Shown: positions 1-8,799 of the stretch, piece after piece
Numbering within the stretch: position 1 is the stretch's first letter
Layout: the number at the start of each line of letters is the position of its first letter
Source of the DNA: Candidatus Pelagibacter sp. TMED118
GTDB lineage: Bacteria > Pseudomonadota > Alphaproteobacteria > Pelagibacterales > Pelagibacteraceae
Direction of reading: 5' to 3'
DNA: 62,884 bases
Assembly (NCBI GenBank): GCA_002170205.2
Contig: NHFT02000006.1
Coordinates: 98,715-161,598 of the forward strand
The notes under the pieces: model-generated
Told to the model about the DNA's origin: nothing
The model's database searches: none
The model's input: only the letters and a program-made list of their open reading frames with translations
Made by a program: the position numbers and the translations under genes

Positions 1-252
1 GCGACTGGTCATCCTAGTTTTGTAATGAGTGCATCATTTACTAATCAAGTTACTGCCCAGATAGAGTTGTGGAATAATTCAAAAAGTTATGAAAAAAAAG
101 TATATGTGTTACCAAAACATCTTGATGAAAAAGTAGCCATGTTACATCTTGAAAAAGTTGGAGCTAAGTTAACAAAACTTTCAAAAGATCAAGCTGATTA
201 TATCAGTGTAAAACAAGATGGGCCTTATAAACCCGATGCATATCGGTACTAA
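1..252 (+). CDS. ahcY: Adenosylhomocysteinase, C-terminal end (partial)
   Basis: This is the last 83 residues of S-adenosyl-L-homocysteine hydrolase, which splits SAH into adenosine and homocysteine in the methyl cycle. The frame is open from base 1, so the 5' part lies outside the window. The family's C-terminal block is clear: [16 protein letters not shown], then QIELW, and the terminal KPDAYRY that reaches into the NAD site of the neighbouring subunit. The first in-frame ATG (base 25) is internal to this conserved block and is not a start. The stop overlaps the start of tsaE. Confidence 0.97.
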   Translation, partial: ATGHPSFVMSASFTNQVTAQIELWNNSKSYEKKVYVLPKHLDEKVAMLHLEKVGAKLTKLSKDQADYISVKQDGPYKPDAYRY

Positions 253-709
253 TTTTAAAAAATTAGATATTACATCAGAGATAAAAACTAAAGAAATATC
301 CGAAAAACTTACCAATTATTTTAAGAAAGGTGATGTGATTTATTTGTTTGGCGAAATAGGAACAGGCAAAACAACCTTTGTAAAATATTTTATTAACTAT
401 TTACAAAAACAGAACAAAGAAAGTATTGATGAAATACTTAGTCCAACGTTTAATATCCTAAATGAATATGAAATAAAAGACTTAAGAATTCTTCACTATG
501 ACCTTTACAGAATTAAAGATTTTAATGAACTAAAGAATTTAGGACAGATAACAAGTCAACGAGATGCATTAACCTTTATAGAGTGGCCAGATCTAGTCAA
601 AAAAGATATTCCTGATTTTATTAGTTTGAATTTTATGCATGAGGATGATCAAAATAAAAGATCATTAACCATAAACACAAATAATTCAAAAATAATTAAT
701 GATCTTTAG
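236..709 (+). CDS. tsaE: tRNA threonylcarbamoyladenosine ATPase TsaE
   Basis: TsaE is the small P-loop ATPase that works with TsaB and TsaD to make t6A37 on ANN-decoding tRNAs in the cytoplasm. The Walker A motif GEIGTGKTT lies near residues 39-47 and is followed by the family signatures SPTF, HYDLYR and FIEWPD. Length (157 aa) is normal. An upstream ATG at 218 would add six residues and deepen the overlap with ahcY. I prefer 236 because it leaves the usual short N-terminus, but neither start has a Shine-Dalgarno. It overlaps the following kinase gene by 11 bp, suggesting translational coupling. Confidence 0.93.
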   Translation: MHIGTNFKKLDITSEIKTKEISEKLTNYFKKGDVIYLFGEIGTGKTTFVKYFINYLQKQNKESIDEILSPTFNILNEYEIKDLRILHYDLYRIKDFNELKNLGQITSQRDALTFIEWPDLVKKDIPDFISLNFMHEDDQNKRSLTINTNNSKIINDL

Positions 710-1638
710 AGATTTAAAAAAATTATCAGGCGATGCTTCTTTTAGGAAATTTTATAGAAATGAAAAAAATAAATCTATAATTGTTTATTGTAAAAAAGAT
801 AAGTTTAAAAATTTAATAGTTTATGACGCAATAAATAAACTTCTTATAAGGAATAAAATAAATTCACCTAATTTAATAAGTGAAAACTTCAAAAATAATT
901 TTATAGAAATAAATGATTTAGGTAAAATATCGGGTCTAAAAAAAAACAAAAAGTTTAAAGCTGATAATTATCTTCAATTATTTAAAACTCTAATTAAATT
1001 ACGAAATATTAAACAAAAAAAAATTAAAACTATATTCAATAAATTCTATACAATACCCGATTACTCAAATCACTTATTACTGAAAGAATCAAAATTATTT
1101 TCTGATTGGTATATACCAAAAATAATAAATAGAAGGTCAAAAGATATTACGGCAAAGTTCAATTTAATATTAAAAAATTTAATAAAAAATTTGCAATTAA
1201 AAAAAAAAATTTTTTGTTCATAGAGACTTTCACATATCAAATACCATGTACTTCAAGAACAAATTTTATATAATAGATAGTCAAGATGCAGTATATGGTA
1301 ATCAGGCGTATGATCTTGCATCTCTTCTAGATGATGTAAGAATAAAAATTAATAAAAAAAAGAGGGAAAAATTGTACAAAAAATACGTTTTAAAATTAAA
1401 AAAAATTAATAAATCAAAATTTAGAAATGATTTTGAAATTTTATCTGTTTTAAGAAACTTTAAAATTATTGGTATTTTCACTAGACTCTCAATAAGAGAT
1501 AGGAAACATTCGTATTTAAAAATGATTCCTTACGCATGGCAAATGATAGATGAAAGACGTTATTTTAATCCTAAATTCAAAAAATTAAATTTATTTTTAG
1601 AAAAACACTTTCCAAATAAAATTAGAAAGCAGAAATGA
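699..1638 (+). pseudogene. amgK: AmgK-type sugar kinase (APH fold), frameshifted in an A11 run
   Basis: Two frames together encode one aminoglycoside-phosphotransferase-fold kinase of about 312 residues. Its position between tsaE and a MurU-like gene suggests AmgK, the anomeric MurNAc/GlcNAc kinase of peptidoglycan recycling. The first frame (699-1223) carries the N-terminal LSGDASFR block. The second carries the catalytic loop VHRDFHISN (from about 1216) and the metal-binding IIDSQDAVYG segment, running to 1638. The frames differ by one base, and the switch must lie in 11 A (1199-1209) followed by 6 T. One base fewer would restore the gene. Both halves keep active-site motifs, so it is either recently broken, rescued by slippage, or an assembly error. 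Confidence 0.8.
1199..1209 (+). other. A11 homopolymer at the amgK frameshift
   Basis: Eleven consecutive A followed by six T, exactly where the kinase reading frame must change. RNA polymerase is known to slip on A runs of about nine or more. Loss of one A in the transcript, or gain of two, would join the two frames just before the catalytic HRDFH motif. Confidence 0.75.
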
Positions 1639-2324
1639 AAATTGATACTGCATTTATTTTGTGCGCTGGATATGGAAAAAGACTTAATCCAATTACCTTG
1701 TCCAAACCTAAGCCACTAATTGAGATCAAAGATAAAACTCTATTATCTCATACTTTAGATTTGGCTTGCTCAATAGGAATAAATAACATTAAAATTAATA
1801 GTTTTTATTTGTCAAAACAAATTTTTAATTTTGTTCAAAACTCTAAATTTAAAAGAAAAGTAGAAATTATTAACGATGGTAATGAGATATTAGACACAGG
1901 AGGTGGAATAAAAAACATGACCAAATATACCATAGAAGATAACTTTTTGGTATTTAACCCTGACACACTATGGGATGACAGTTACAAAAACACGATAATT
2001 GAAATGATCAGTTTTTATGAAAAGAAAAATTTGAATAACCTTCTATTAGTTACAAATAAAAATTGTAGTTTTGACAAAAACTTAAAAGGGGATTTTAATT
2101 TGAAAAATTCAAAATTATTAAGAGAAAAACAAAATCAATATATATATACCGGTTTACAAATTCTTAATAAAAATTTATTTGATGGTTTTGAAAAAGAAAA
2201 ATTTTCTATGAACTTAATTTGGGACAGAGAAATTAAAAAAAATAATTTAAACGGATTTGAGAGTCATCAGAAATTTTTACACTTAACCGACATAAAAATT
2301 TATGATGCTATTATTAAAAAATAA
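1635..2324 (+). CDS. murU: Nucleotidyltransferase, probable MurNAc-1-P uridylyltransferase MurU
   Basis: NTP-transferase fold protein of 229 aa. The sugar-nucleotide pyrophosphorylase signature GYGKRLNPIT-LSKPKPL lies at residues 12-28, and a metal-binding Asp sits in FNPDTLWDD. After AmgK phosphorylates MurNAc, MurU makes UDP-MurNAc, bypassing fosfomycin-sensitive MurA. The start overlaps the end of the kinase gene by 4 bp, so the two are co-translated. The gene converges on gpmA and overlaps its end by 11 bp. A generic glucose-1-P thymidylyltransferase-like role cannot be excluded, but the kinase partner favours MurU. Confidence 0.82.
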   Translation: MKIDTAFILCAGYGKRLNPITLSKPKPLIEIKDKTLLSHTLDLACSIGINNIKINSFYLSKQIFNFVQNSKFKRKVEIINDGNEILDTGGGIKNMTKYTIEDNFLVFNPDTLWDDSYKNTIIEMISFYEKKNLNNLLLVTNKNCSFDKNLKGDFNLKNSKLLREKQNQYIYTGLQILNKNLFDGFEKEKFSMNLIWDREIKKNNLNGFESHQKFLHLTDIKIYDAIIKK

Positions 2325-3024
2325 TTAAATCCTTAGATCTATTCTGATCTAAATATTTTGCAGATATAACACTGCCATTTTTGAAATTCAAAACTAGGGG
2401 ATTGCCTGTTGGAATTTCAAGTTTTGAAATATTTTGGTTGTCTAATTTAAATAAATATTTGCATAAGGCTCTTATAGAATTTCCATGCGCTGATATAAGA
2501 ATATTAGTATCTGTCTTATTCATAATATTTTTTTTAAAATAAGGTATCACTCTATTGTAAGTATCTTTAAGAGACTCAGTATCTGGCAAAAAATTTCTTG
2601 GAATATTATCATAAATTTTATTATTAATAGGGTGATATGGACTTTCTTTGTTTAATTTTTCAGGTTGAGTATCCCATGATCTTCTTAATTGATGAACTTT
2701 TTCCTCACTAAGCTTTTTTCTCATCTCATCTTTGTTTAATCCAGTTAAATTTCCGTAATGTCTTTCATTTAACTCCCATGCTTTTATTATTTCTACCTCA
2801 TTCAAATTATTAATATTTAAAATTATCTCTAGGGTTTCTCTAGCTCTCTTTAAATATGACGTATAAATTTTTGAAAATTCTAAATTCAAATCTCTAATTA
2901 ATTCACCAGATTTTATCGCTTCTTTCCTGCCATTCTCGGAAAGTTCAATATCTACCCATCCAGTAAATCTATTCTCTAAATTCCAAATACTTTGGCCGTG
3001 TCGTATTAATATTAAATGACTCAT
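2314..3024 (-). CDS. gpmA: 2,3-bisphosphoglycerate-dependent phosphoglycerate mutase
   Basis: Glycolytic and gluconeogenic enzyme interconverting 3- and 2-phosphoglycerate through a phosphohistidine. The N-terminal LIRHGQSIWN holds the catalytic His9, RFTGW follows, and the second active-site His is in SAHGNSIR. Length is 236 aa, close to the family norm for the dPGM type. A TTG two codons upstream (3030) extends the frame, but the ATG at 3024 gives the canonical MSHLILIRHG start. No Shine-Dalgarno is seen. The gene is divergent from the VanZ-like gene, with 32 bp between the starts. Confidence 0.95.
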   Translation of the reverse strand: MSHLILIRHGQSIWNLENRFTGWVDIELSENGRKEAIKSGELIRDLNLEFSKIYTSYLKRARETLEIILNINNLNEVEIIKAWELNERHYGNLTGLNKDEMRKKLSEEKVHQLRRSWDTQPEKLNKESPYHPINNKIYDNIPRNFLPDTESLKDTYNRVIPYFKKNIMNKTDTNILISAHGNSIRALCKYLFKLDNQNISKLEIPTGNPLVLNFKNGSVISAKYLDQNRSKDLIIF

Positions 3025-3056
3025 GATCAATTTTTATTTATAAATAAAATATCAAT

Positions 3057-3419
3057 ATGTTAAAGAAGTTATTTCATATATTTAATTTTTTTTTGTTAAT
3101 ATTGTACTTATACCCTGGAAGTATAATTGGTTACGTTCTTTACAATAATCTTCTTAAGCAGCCCCAATTAACTAATGATTTCTTAAGCATATCCTCAAAT
3201 CACTTTTATACATTTTTCATAATTTCATTATTAGGACTTTTAAGCTTTCGAGATGCAAAAAAAATAATTAGTTATTTAATTTTAATTTCAATTTTTTTAG
3301 AATTATCACATTTAGTGATACCTAACAGGTCATTTCAATTTAGTGATTTATTTGGTAATATATTAGGGGTTATTATGTCTTTAATCTTAATAACAATTTA
3401 TAAATATAGGAGAAGATAA
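3057..3419 (+). CDS. VanZ-like small membrane protein
   Basis: A 120-residue protein with about four hydrophobic segments. The C-terminal half has the VanZ-like pattern: an acidic residue in a helix (ELSHLVIPNRSFQFSD) followed by DLFGNILGVIMS. VanZ-like proteins are integral membrane proteins whose cellular role is mostly unknown; the founding member gives teicoplanin resistance. The stop shares its last base with the ATG of the zeta-subunit gene at 3419, so the two are probably translationally coupled. Nothing in the sequence suggests antibiotic resistance here. Confidence 0.75.
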   Translation: MLKKLFHIFNFFLLILYLYPGSIIGYVLYNNLLKQPQLTNDFLSISSNHFYTFFIISLLGLLSFRDAKKIISYLILISIFLELSHLVIPNRSFQFSDLFGNILGVIMSLILITIYKYRRR

Positions 3420-3727
3420 TGAATTCGTTCGAGGATAGGAAAAAAAACTTTGAAAAAAAATTTGCACATGATGAGGAACTACAATTTAAAATTAGCGCAA
3501 AAAAAAATAGATATATAGCAGAGTGGGTTTCGAATATTTTAGGATTTCAGAAAGAAAAAACAGATCAATATATTCAAGAAGTTATTAAAGCTGACTTTAA
3601 AGAGGCCGGCGATGAGGATGTTTTTAAAAAAGTAAAATCTGACCTTAAAGACAAAAATATTGATGACAATGAAATAAGGCTTAAAATGAAAGAGCTTAAT
3701 GAAAAAGCTAAGTCAGATTTTATGTAA
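3419..3727 (+). CDS. DUF1476 protein, F1FO-ATPase inhibitor zeta subunit
   Basis: A soluble 102-residue helical protein with the DUF1476 opening (MNSFEDRKKNFEKKFAHDEE) and the family's conserved helix pattern to the C-terminus. In Paracoccus and relatives this family is the zeta subunit. Its N-terminal segment enters the F1 rotor interface and blocks ATP hydrolysis while allowing synthesis. The charged N-terminal segment FEDRKKNFEKKF fits that inhibitory region. It lies away from any atp genes in this window. The stop overlaps the start of the nuclease gene by 29 bp. Confidence 0.88.
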   Translation: MNSFEDRKKNFEKKFAHDEELQFKISAKKNRYIAEWVSNILGFQKEKTDQYIQEVIKADFKEAGDEDVFKKVKSDLKDKNIDDNEIRLKMKELNEKAKSDFM

Positions 3728-4208
3728 AATTTTTATCTTATTAATATTTCCATTAAGTGAAAGTTTTAGTAAAGAAAAAGTTTCAGGAATAGCTAAAGTA
3801 ATTGATGGTGATACTATTAGTATTAATAACATTAAAATTCGGTTTAGTGGTATTGATGCGCCAGAAAGTTATTACAAAGGTAAATCGCAAATTTGCAATT
3901 CTGATGAAATTGAGGAAAAAATTTTTTGTGGTGTTTTATCAAAAAATGCACTTCAAGATAAAATTAAAAATCAAATCATAGTTTGTTTTCCTGAGAATAT
4001 AGATAGGTACAAAAGAATCATTGCAGAATGTTATCTAAAAAAAGAAAGTTTATCATCATATATGGTAAGAAATGGATATGCTTTTGACTACATAAAATAC
4101 TCAAATGGGAAATTTAAAAATGATGAAAATTTCGCAAAAAAAAATAGATTAGGCTTATGGAGAATGAAATTTGTTTATCCGTGGATATGGAGAAAGATTA
4201 ATAAATAA
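3699..4208 (+). CDS. Exported thermonuclease-family (SNase-like) nuclease
   Basis: Staphylococcal-nuclease-fold protein of 169 aa with an N-terminal signal sequence (MKK, then about 15 hydrophobic residues, cleavage likely near residue 24). The catalytic set is present: DGDT at 36-39, Arg48 in IRFSG, Glu56 in DAPE and Arg106 in DRYKR. It should cleave DNA or RNA in the periplasm or outside the cell, which would suit scavenging of phosphate and nucleotides. The start lies inside the end of the zeta-subunit gene. A later start would remove the signal peptide, so I keep the ATG at 3699. Confidence 0.88.
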   Translation: MKKLSQILCKIFILLIFPLSESFSKEKVSGIAKVIDGDTISINNIKIRFSGIDAPESYYKGKSQICNSDEIEEKIFCGVLSKNALQDKIKNQIIVCFPENIDRYKRIIAECYLKKESLSSYMVRNGYAFDYIKYSNGKFKNDENFAKKNRLGLWRMKFVYPWIWRKINK

Positions 4209-4223
4209 AATATAAATATTAAA

Positions 4224-4823
4224 GTGATTCTTTTTAAAAAAACTTTTTTATTTTTCTTGTTAATATTAATTTCTGCGTGCTCCTCAGTACCTAAAAACAC
4301 TGCAGACGGTTGCTCAATTTTTTCTGAGCGTTATCTTTGGTATAAACATACAAAAAAAACTGAATTAAAGTGGGGTACCCCAGTTTACGTTCAATTGGCA
4401 ATAATAAAAATGGAATCTGATTTTGATTGGCTTGCAAAACCTCAAAGATATAAGTTATTTAAGATTATACCTTATAAAAGACCATCTTCATCATTTGGCT
4501 ATTCACAAGCAATTAAAGGAACATGGAACCAATACAAAGAAGAAACTGGAAACAAGTATGCATTGAGATATAGATTCAAAGATAGTGTAGACTTTATTGG
4601 ATGGTACACGAATAAAACAGAAAAATTATTAAAAATTCCTAAACAAGATGCTTTTAGACAATATATTGCCTATCATGAGGGTTGGGGAGCTTACAAAAAT
4701 TACAAAAAAAAACAAAAGGTGATATTACTCGCAAAAAAAGTTCAAAAACAATCCATAAAATACAAAAATCAACTCAATAAGTGTAAAAATTCATTAAGCA
4801 CCAGAAAATATATAATTTTCTAA
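4224..4823 (+). CDS. SLT-type lytic transglycosylase lipoprotein
   Basis: A 199-residue lipoprotein: GTG start, 14-residue hydrophobic segment and lipobox ISAC with Cys19. A lysozyme-like domain follows with the probable catalytic Glu64 in IIKMESDF, an SSSFGYSQAIKGTW block and the motif YHEGWGAY near residue 151. Such enzymes cut the MurNAc-GlcNAc bond and release anhydro-muropeptides. The gene follows the nuclease by 15 bp, is only about 2 kb from the amgK-murU recycling genes, and ends 4 bp inside the convergent RND pump gene. Confidence 0.82.
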   Translation: MILFKKTFLFFLLILISACSSVPKNTADGCSIFSERYLWYKHTKKTELKWGTPVYVQLAIIKMESDFDWLAKPQRYKLFKIIPYKRPSSSFGYSQAIKGTWNQYKEETGNKYALRYRFKDSVDFIGWYTNKTEKLLKIPKQDAFRQYIAYHEGWGAYKNYKKKQKVILLAKKVQKQSIKYKNQLNKCKNSLSTRKYIIF

Positions 4824-7800
4824 CGTAGTTGTTTTTTAAGTTCGATATCTACTGCATCAATTCTTTTTGTATTTTTTGCAAGCGTCAAATACATAGTAGG
4901 TGTTACGTAAAGGGTAAAAAAAGTAGATATAAGCATGCCGCCAAGTATTGTACATCCAACTGCAAGTCTAGACCCTTCTCCAGCACCTGGACCTATATTT
5001 CCAATCACCAAAGGTATCATTGCAATCATTGTACTTAATGACGTCATAATTATAGGTCTAAATCTTATATAACAAGATTCCTTTATTGCTGTGTCAATAT
5101 TTTTTCCTTTCACTCTTAATTGATTTGCAAAATCAACAATTAAGATACTGTTTTTTGTAGATATACCAATCAAAATAATGAGAGCTATTTGAGAAAAAAC
5201 ATTAATTGAACTATTGAAAAATAAAACAAATACCAAGCCACCAAATACTGCCAATGGTACTGTCAAAATTATTATGAAGGGATGAATAAATGAATTAAAG
5301 GTCGCCGCCATAACTAAATATGCTGTCAATAGAGCCAAAGCAAATATTAAATACAATTCATTACTAGTTTCTTTTAGCTCCTCTGATTTACCTTTCCAAG
5401 TTATTTCTTTGTCAGGTGCAACTTCTGACATTGTATTTTCCAAAAATTTTATTGCCTCATCTAAGGAATAAGATTCACTGATGTTTGCAGAAATCGTTAC
5501 AGCTCTTTGTCTATTATATCTTGACAATTTATTTGCTGATCCTTCTTCTTTGTATTCAACTAAGTTTGCAATAGAAATAAGTTCACCATTATGCTCTGAT
5601 CTTACAAATATTTTACTTATACTTTGTTGGTTTTTTCTATCATCTTTATATTGTTGTAAAATAATAGGATATTCCTTACCTAATTTATTAAATTTAGTTA
5701 CAACTTTACCCCCATAGAGTGTTTCTAAAGTTTCTCCAATTGTTCTGGTTGAAACACCTAAATCCTTAGCTTTATTTTTATTAATTAGTAATTTTATCTC
5801 AGGTCTATTACGAGAATAATCAGATTCTATTCTTGATAAATTAGGATTTTTTCTTAAGTAGCTTATGACTTTTTTTTGAGTTATCTCCAATTCATCATAA
5901 GTGTTTCCATAAATTACCATTTGTACTGGTTTGTTATAGTTTGAGGCTCTAATAGACTGAGGCGATATTGGAAAGGCCAATGTTTGAGGCACTGTAACTA
6001 TTTTTCCAATGGCTTTCCGCATCACCGTTTGCGAACTTTCCGATCTATTCTTCCAATTATCTAATAAAGAAATTATTAAAAAACTATTTTCAGCTCCGAA
6101 ACCAGGTACAATCATTAAAAACTTTTTATAAGGACTATTTTTTGACTCCAAAAGTGGTATTAACCTTTTTTCAACGTCCTCTGCTCTTTTTTGAGTATAA
6201 TCAAAGGAGCTTCCCTCATCAGTGAATCCTATAACAAGATATGCTCCCCGATCCTCTAATGGTAATAATTCTTTTTTTGTGAAGTTGTACAAGATTGTTG
6301 ATGCAGCAATTATAACTATAATGAAACTTATTACTATATTTTTTCGGTACAGCCAATACTTTAATGTTTCAGTATAAAAATTTAAAAATCCTGAAAAAAA
6401 TTTGTTAAAATTTTTCACTACCAGATTAGATTTTTTTTTATTGTCCAAGAATTTACTTCCAAGCATAGGTGACAATGTTAACGCAACTAAAGAAGAAACA
6501 ACAATTGCAAACGAGAGAGCAATTGCAGTTTCTTTAAATAACGTTCCAGCAATCCCTTCTATAAATATAAGCGGTAAAAATACTGCGACTAAAATTAAAG
6601 TTGTAGCAACAATTGCAAAAGTTATTTGTTTTGAACCTTTATATGCAGCAACCAATGGTGTTTCACCTTGTTCAATTCTTCTGTAAATAGCATCAGTCAT
6701 AATTACTGAGTCGTCTGTGATAATTCCTATTGCCAGGATAAAGCTAAGTAGTACAAAAATATTAATTGATAAGTCAAAAAGATAAATACCCAAAAAAGTT
6801 GCAATTAAACTGACTGGTAACGCGACAGCAGGAACCACTACAGCTTTTAAATTTCCTAAGAATAAATAGATAATTATAACCACTAATATGAATGCAATAA
6901 ATAGTGTTTTATATACTTCATTAATTGCTACACTAATGTAAGTAGCTCTATTAAAAGCCACTTCTAAGTTTAGACCCTCAGGCAAATTAGGTTTGATTTG
7001 TTTAATTTTATTTTTAATATCTTTAGACAGCTCAACAGTAGATGCACCACTTCTTGCATATATTCCTATACCAACAGAGTTAAAATTTAATGCGTTTTTA
7101 CTTTGAGATCTAAAAAATGCTTTTTCAGATACTGGTCCAAATTCTATTTCAGCAATATCTGATAATCTTATAGTGCTATTTTTATTTTTTTTAATTGGAA
7201 GTTGATCGAGCTTATTTAAATCATTGTATGATTTATCAATATTTAAAGTTAAATCTTTATTGTCGGCCTCTAAAGATCCTGCAGGCAATCTGACGTTTTC
7301 TATCTTTAAAGCTTTTTCTACCTCTTGTGTCGTTAAGTTGTAAGCTGCTAATTTAATTGGATCTATCCAAACTCTAACACTTAACTCCCTGAGACCTCCT
7401 GTTCTTATTCTTCCAACATTTTTAACACTTGAAAATTGGTCTATTAAATATCTTTCAACATAATCTCCTAGCTCTAGGTCACTCCATGTAGGTGAAGACA
7501 AAGACAGCCACATAGTTGTAGTGAAACCAGCAGCTTGTTTTAAGATTCTAGGTGGATCAGATTCAGACGGAAGTTTTTCAATAACTCTAGCTACTCTCTC
7601 TCTAATATCGTTTGCAGCATTGTCTAAATTTATATCAGTATCAAACTCAACATTAATTTTACTTTTTCCATTTTCAGAGGTGGAGTCTATGTTTTTAATA
7701 CCTTCTGCCCCCCCAATAACTTCCTCAAGAACTTGTGTAACTTCTTCATCTACTATTTGAGATGAAGCAGATGCGTATCCGACGTTAATCTGAACGACTG

Positions 7801-7930
7801 GAGGCTGTAAACCAGATGGGAGTTCTCTTACTGGCAATTTCCAAAAAACAAAAGATCCAAATAGAACTAGTATTAAAGATAAAACCCATGAAAAAGCAGG
7901 ACGTTTAATACTTAATTCTGTGACAAACAT
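4820..7930 (-). CDS. RND efflux transporter, AcrB/HAE1 type
   Basis: A 1036-residue inner-membrane proton antiporter of the hydrophobe/amphiphile RND family, with the usual two halves of six membrane helices and two large periplasmic loops. The proton-relay pair is at about residues 405-406 (IITDDSVIMTD), matching AcrB Asp407/408. The helix-10 Lys is near 925 (STKNSILIVDF), matching Lys940. Length is normal. The start overlaps the stop of the membrane-fusion gene by one base, so the two are one operon. No outer-membrane channel gene is nearby. Substrate cannot be read from the sequence. Confidence 0.95.
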   Translation of the reverse strand: MFVTELSIKRPAFSWVLSLILVLFGSFVFWKLPVRELPSGLQPPVVQINVGYASASSQIVDEEVTQVLEEVIGGAEGIKNIDSTSENGKSKINVEFDTDINLDNAANDIRERVARVIEKLPSESDPPRILKQAAGFTTTMWLSLSSPTWSDLELGDYVERYLIDQFSSVKNVGRIRTGGLRELSVRVWIDPIKLAAYNLTTQEVEKALKIENVRLPAGSLEADNKDLTLNIDKSYNDLNKLDQLPIKKNKNSTIRLSDIAEIEFGPVSEKAFFRSQSKNALNFNSVGIGIYARSGASTVELSKDIKNKIKQIKPNLPEGLNLEVAFNRATYISVAINEVYKTLFIAFILVVIIIYLFLGNLKAVVVPAVALPVSLIATFLGIYLFDLSINIFVLLSFILAIGIITDDSVIMTDAIYRRIEQGETPLVAAYKGSKQITFAIVATTLILVAVFLPLIFIEGIAGTLFKETAIALSFAIVVSSLVALTLSPMLGSKFLDNKKKSNLVVKNFNKFFSGFLNFYTETLKYWLYRKNIVISFIIVIIAASTILYNFTKKELLPLEDRGAYLVIGFTDEGSSFDYTQKRAEDVEKRLIPLLESKNSPYKKFLMIVPGFGAENSFLIISLLDNWKNRSESSQTVMRKAIGKIVTVPQTLAFPISPQSIRASNYNKPVQMVIYGNTYDELEITQKKVISYLRKNPNLSRIESDYSRNRPEIKLLINKNKAKDLGVSTRTIGETLETLYGGKVVTKFNKLGKEYPIILQQYKDDRKNQQSISKIFVRSEHNGELISIANLVEYKEEGSANKLSRYNRQRAVTISANISESYSLDEAIKFLENTMSEVAPDKEITWKGKSEELKETSNELYLIFALALLTAYLVMAATFNSFIHPFIIILTVPLAVFGGLVFVLFFNSSINVFSQIALIILIGISTKNSILIVDFANQLRVKGKNIDTAIKESCYIRFRPIIMTSLSTMIAMIPLVIGNIGPGAGEGSRLAVGCTILGGMLISTFFTLYVTPTMYLTLAKNTKRIDAVDIELKKQLR

Positions 7931-8799
7931 TATTTATTTATAGGATTTATTTTTCCATTAGGTCTAACTTTTTTTAACCCCTCAGCTACAATTATATCGC
8001 CTGGCTCTAATCCAGAAACTACCTCAACACTTCCTTCATTTCTCAAACCTATTTTAATTTCAGACCTACTAGTTATGTTTTCCTTTGAAACTTTGTAAAC
8101 ATAAGCTTTATTTCCCTCTAATAATATACTTGTGTCAGGAATACTTAATGAGTCTCGTCTATTAAAATTTAAAGTTACCTCTAATAAAGAACCAGGTATA
8201 AGTTCATAATTAGGATTATTTATCTTAATTCTGGTTAAAATACTTCTAGTCTCAGCATTTACTCTACTAGCCACACCTTCAACCTTGCCGTAAAATACCT
8301 TATTCTTAATGCCAGAAAAAGTAGCTTCTACGTTTAAATCCTTTTTAATAAAAGCAGCAAAGTTCTCAGGTATTTTTAAATCAGAAAAAATTTCTGAACT
8401 ATCATCTAATGTTAATATTACTGAATTTTCAGAACCAAGCACATCTTCGGTAATACCCCTAAAACCAAGCGAGCCACTAAATGGAGCAATTATATCATTT
8501 TCTTTCAATTTCACTATAACTTCACCTTTTTGAACAAACTCCTTTAAATTCAACTCTGACAGCAGATTTTTTTTTTCAATTCTAAAAGTTTTAGTTTTTT
8601 TTGCTATCGCTGTTCCAAAACTTTCAATTTTATCAGCAAATTCATTTTTAGTTACCTCGGAGACTATTAGTGATGGAGGAGGTCGTTTGCTAAATTTTTT
8701 TTTAAAATGATTTCCAATCATAGTTCTTCCAACTATGACGCTGATAATTATTAAAAAAAAAATAAGTATTATAGATGTAATTTTAGTTGATCTTTTCAT
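7930..8799 (-). CDS. RND membrane-fusion (periplasmic adaptor) protein
   Basis: Adaptor linking the RND pump to an outer-membrane channel. It begins with one membrane anchor (residues 7-26) and has a lipoyl/barrel-sandwich part ending IIAPFSGSLGFRGI near residue 115. A beta-barrel region (VEGVASRVNAETRSILTRI) and a membrane-proximal domain follow. At 289 aa it is about 100 residues shorter than AcrA; the lipoyl halves are joined with little or no helical hairpin. The stop/start overlap with the pump gene shows coupling, and its own start overlaps the sulfurtransferase stop as ATGA. Confidence 0.88.
   Translation of the reverse strand: MKRSTKITSIILIFFLIIISVIVGRTMIGNHFKKKFSKRPPPSLIVSEVTKNEFADKIESFGTAIAKKTKTFRIEKKNLLSELNLKEFVQKGEVIVKLKENDIIAPFSGSLGFRGITEDVLGSENSVILTLDDSSEIFSDLKIPENFAAFIKKDLNVEATFSGIKNKVFYGKVEGVASRVNAETRSILTRIKINNPNYELIPGSLLEVTLNFNRRDSLSIPDTSILLEGNKAYVYKVSKENITSRSEIKIGLRNEGSVEVVSGLEPGDIIVAEGLKKVRPNGKINPINK

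Noticed and set aside
2333..2352. Hairpin TTAGATC/GATCTAA as a terminator
   Set aside because: It lies within the last codons of gpmA and the T-rich stretch does not follow directly, so it is probably a chance palindrome.
7521..7760. Frame antisense to the RND pump
   Set aside because: Shadow of a well-conserved pump region.
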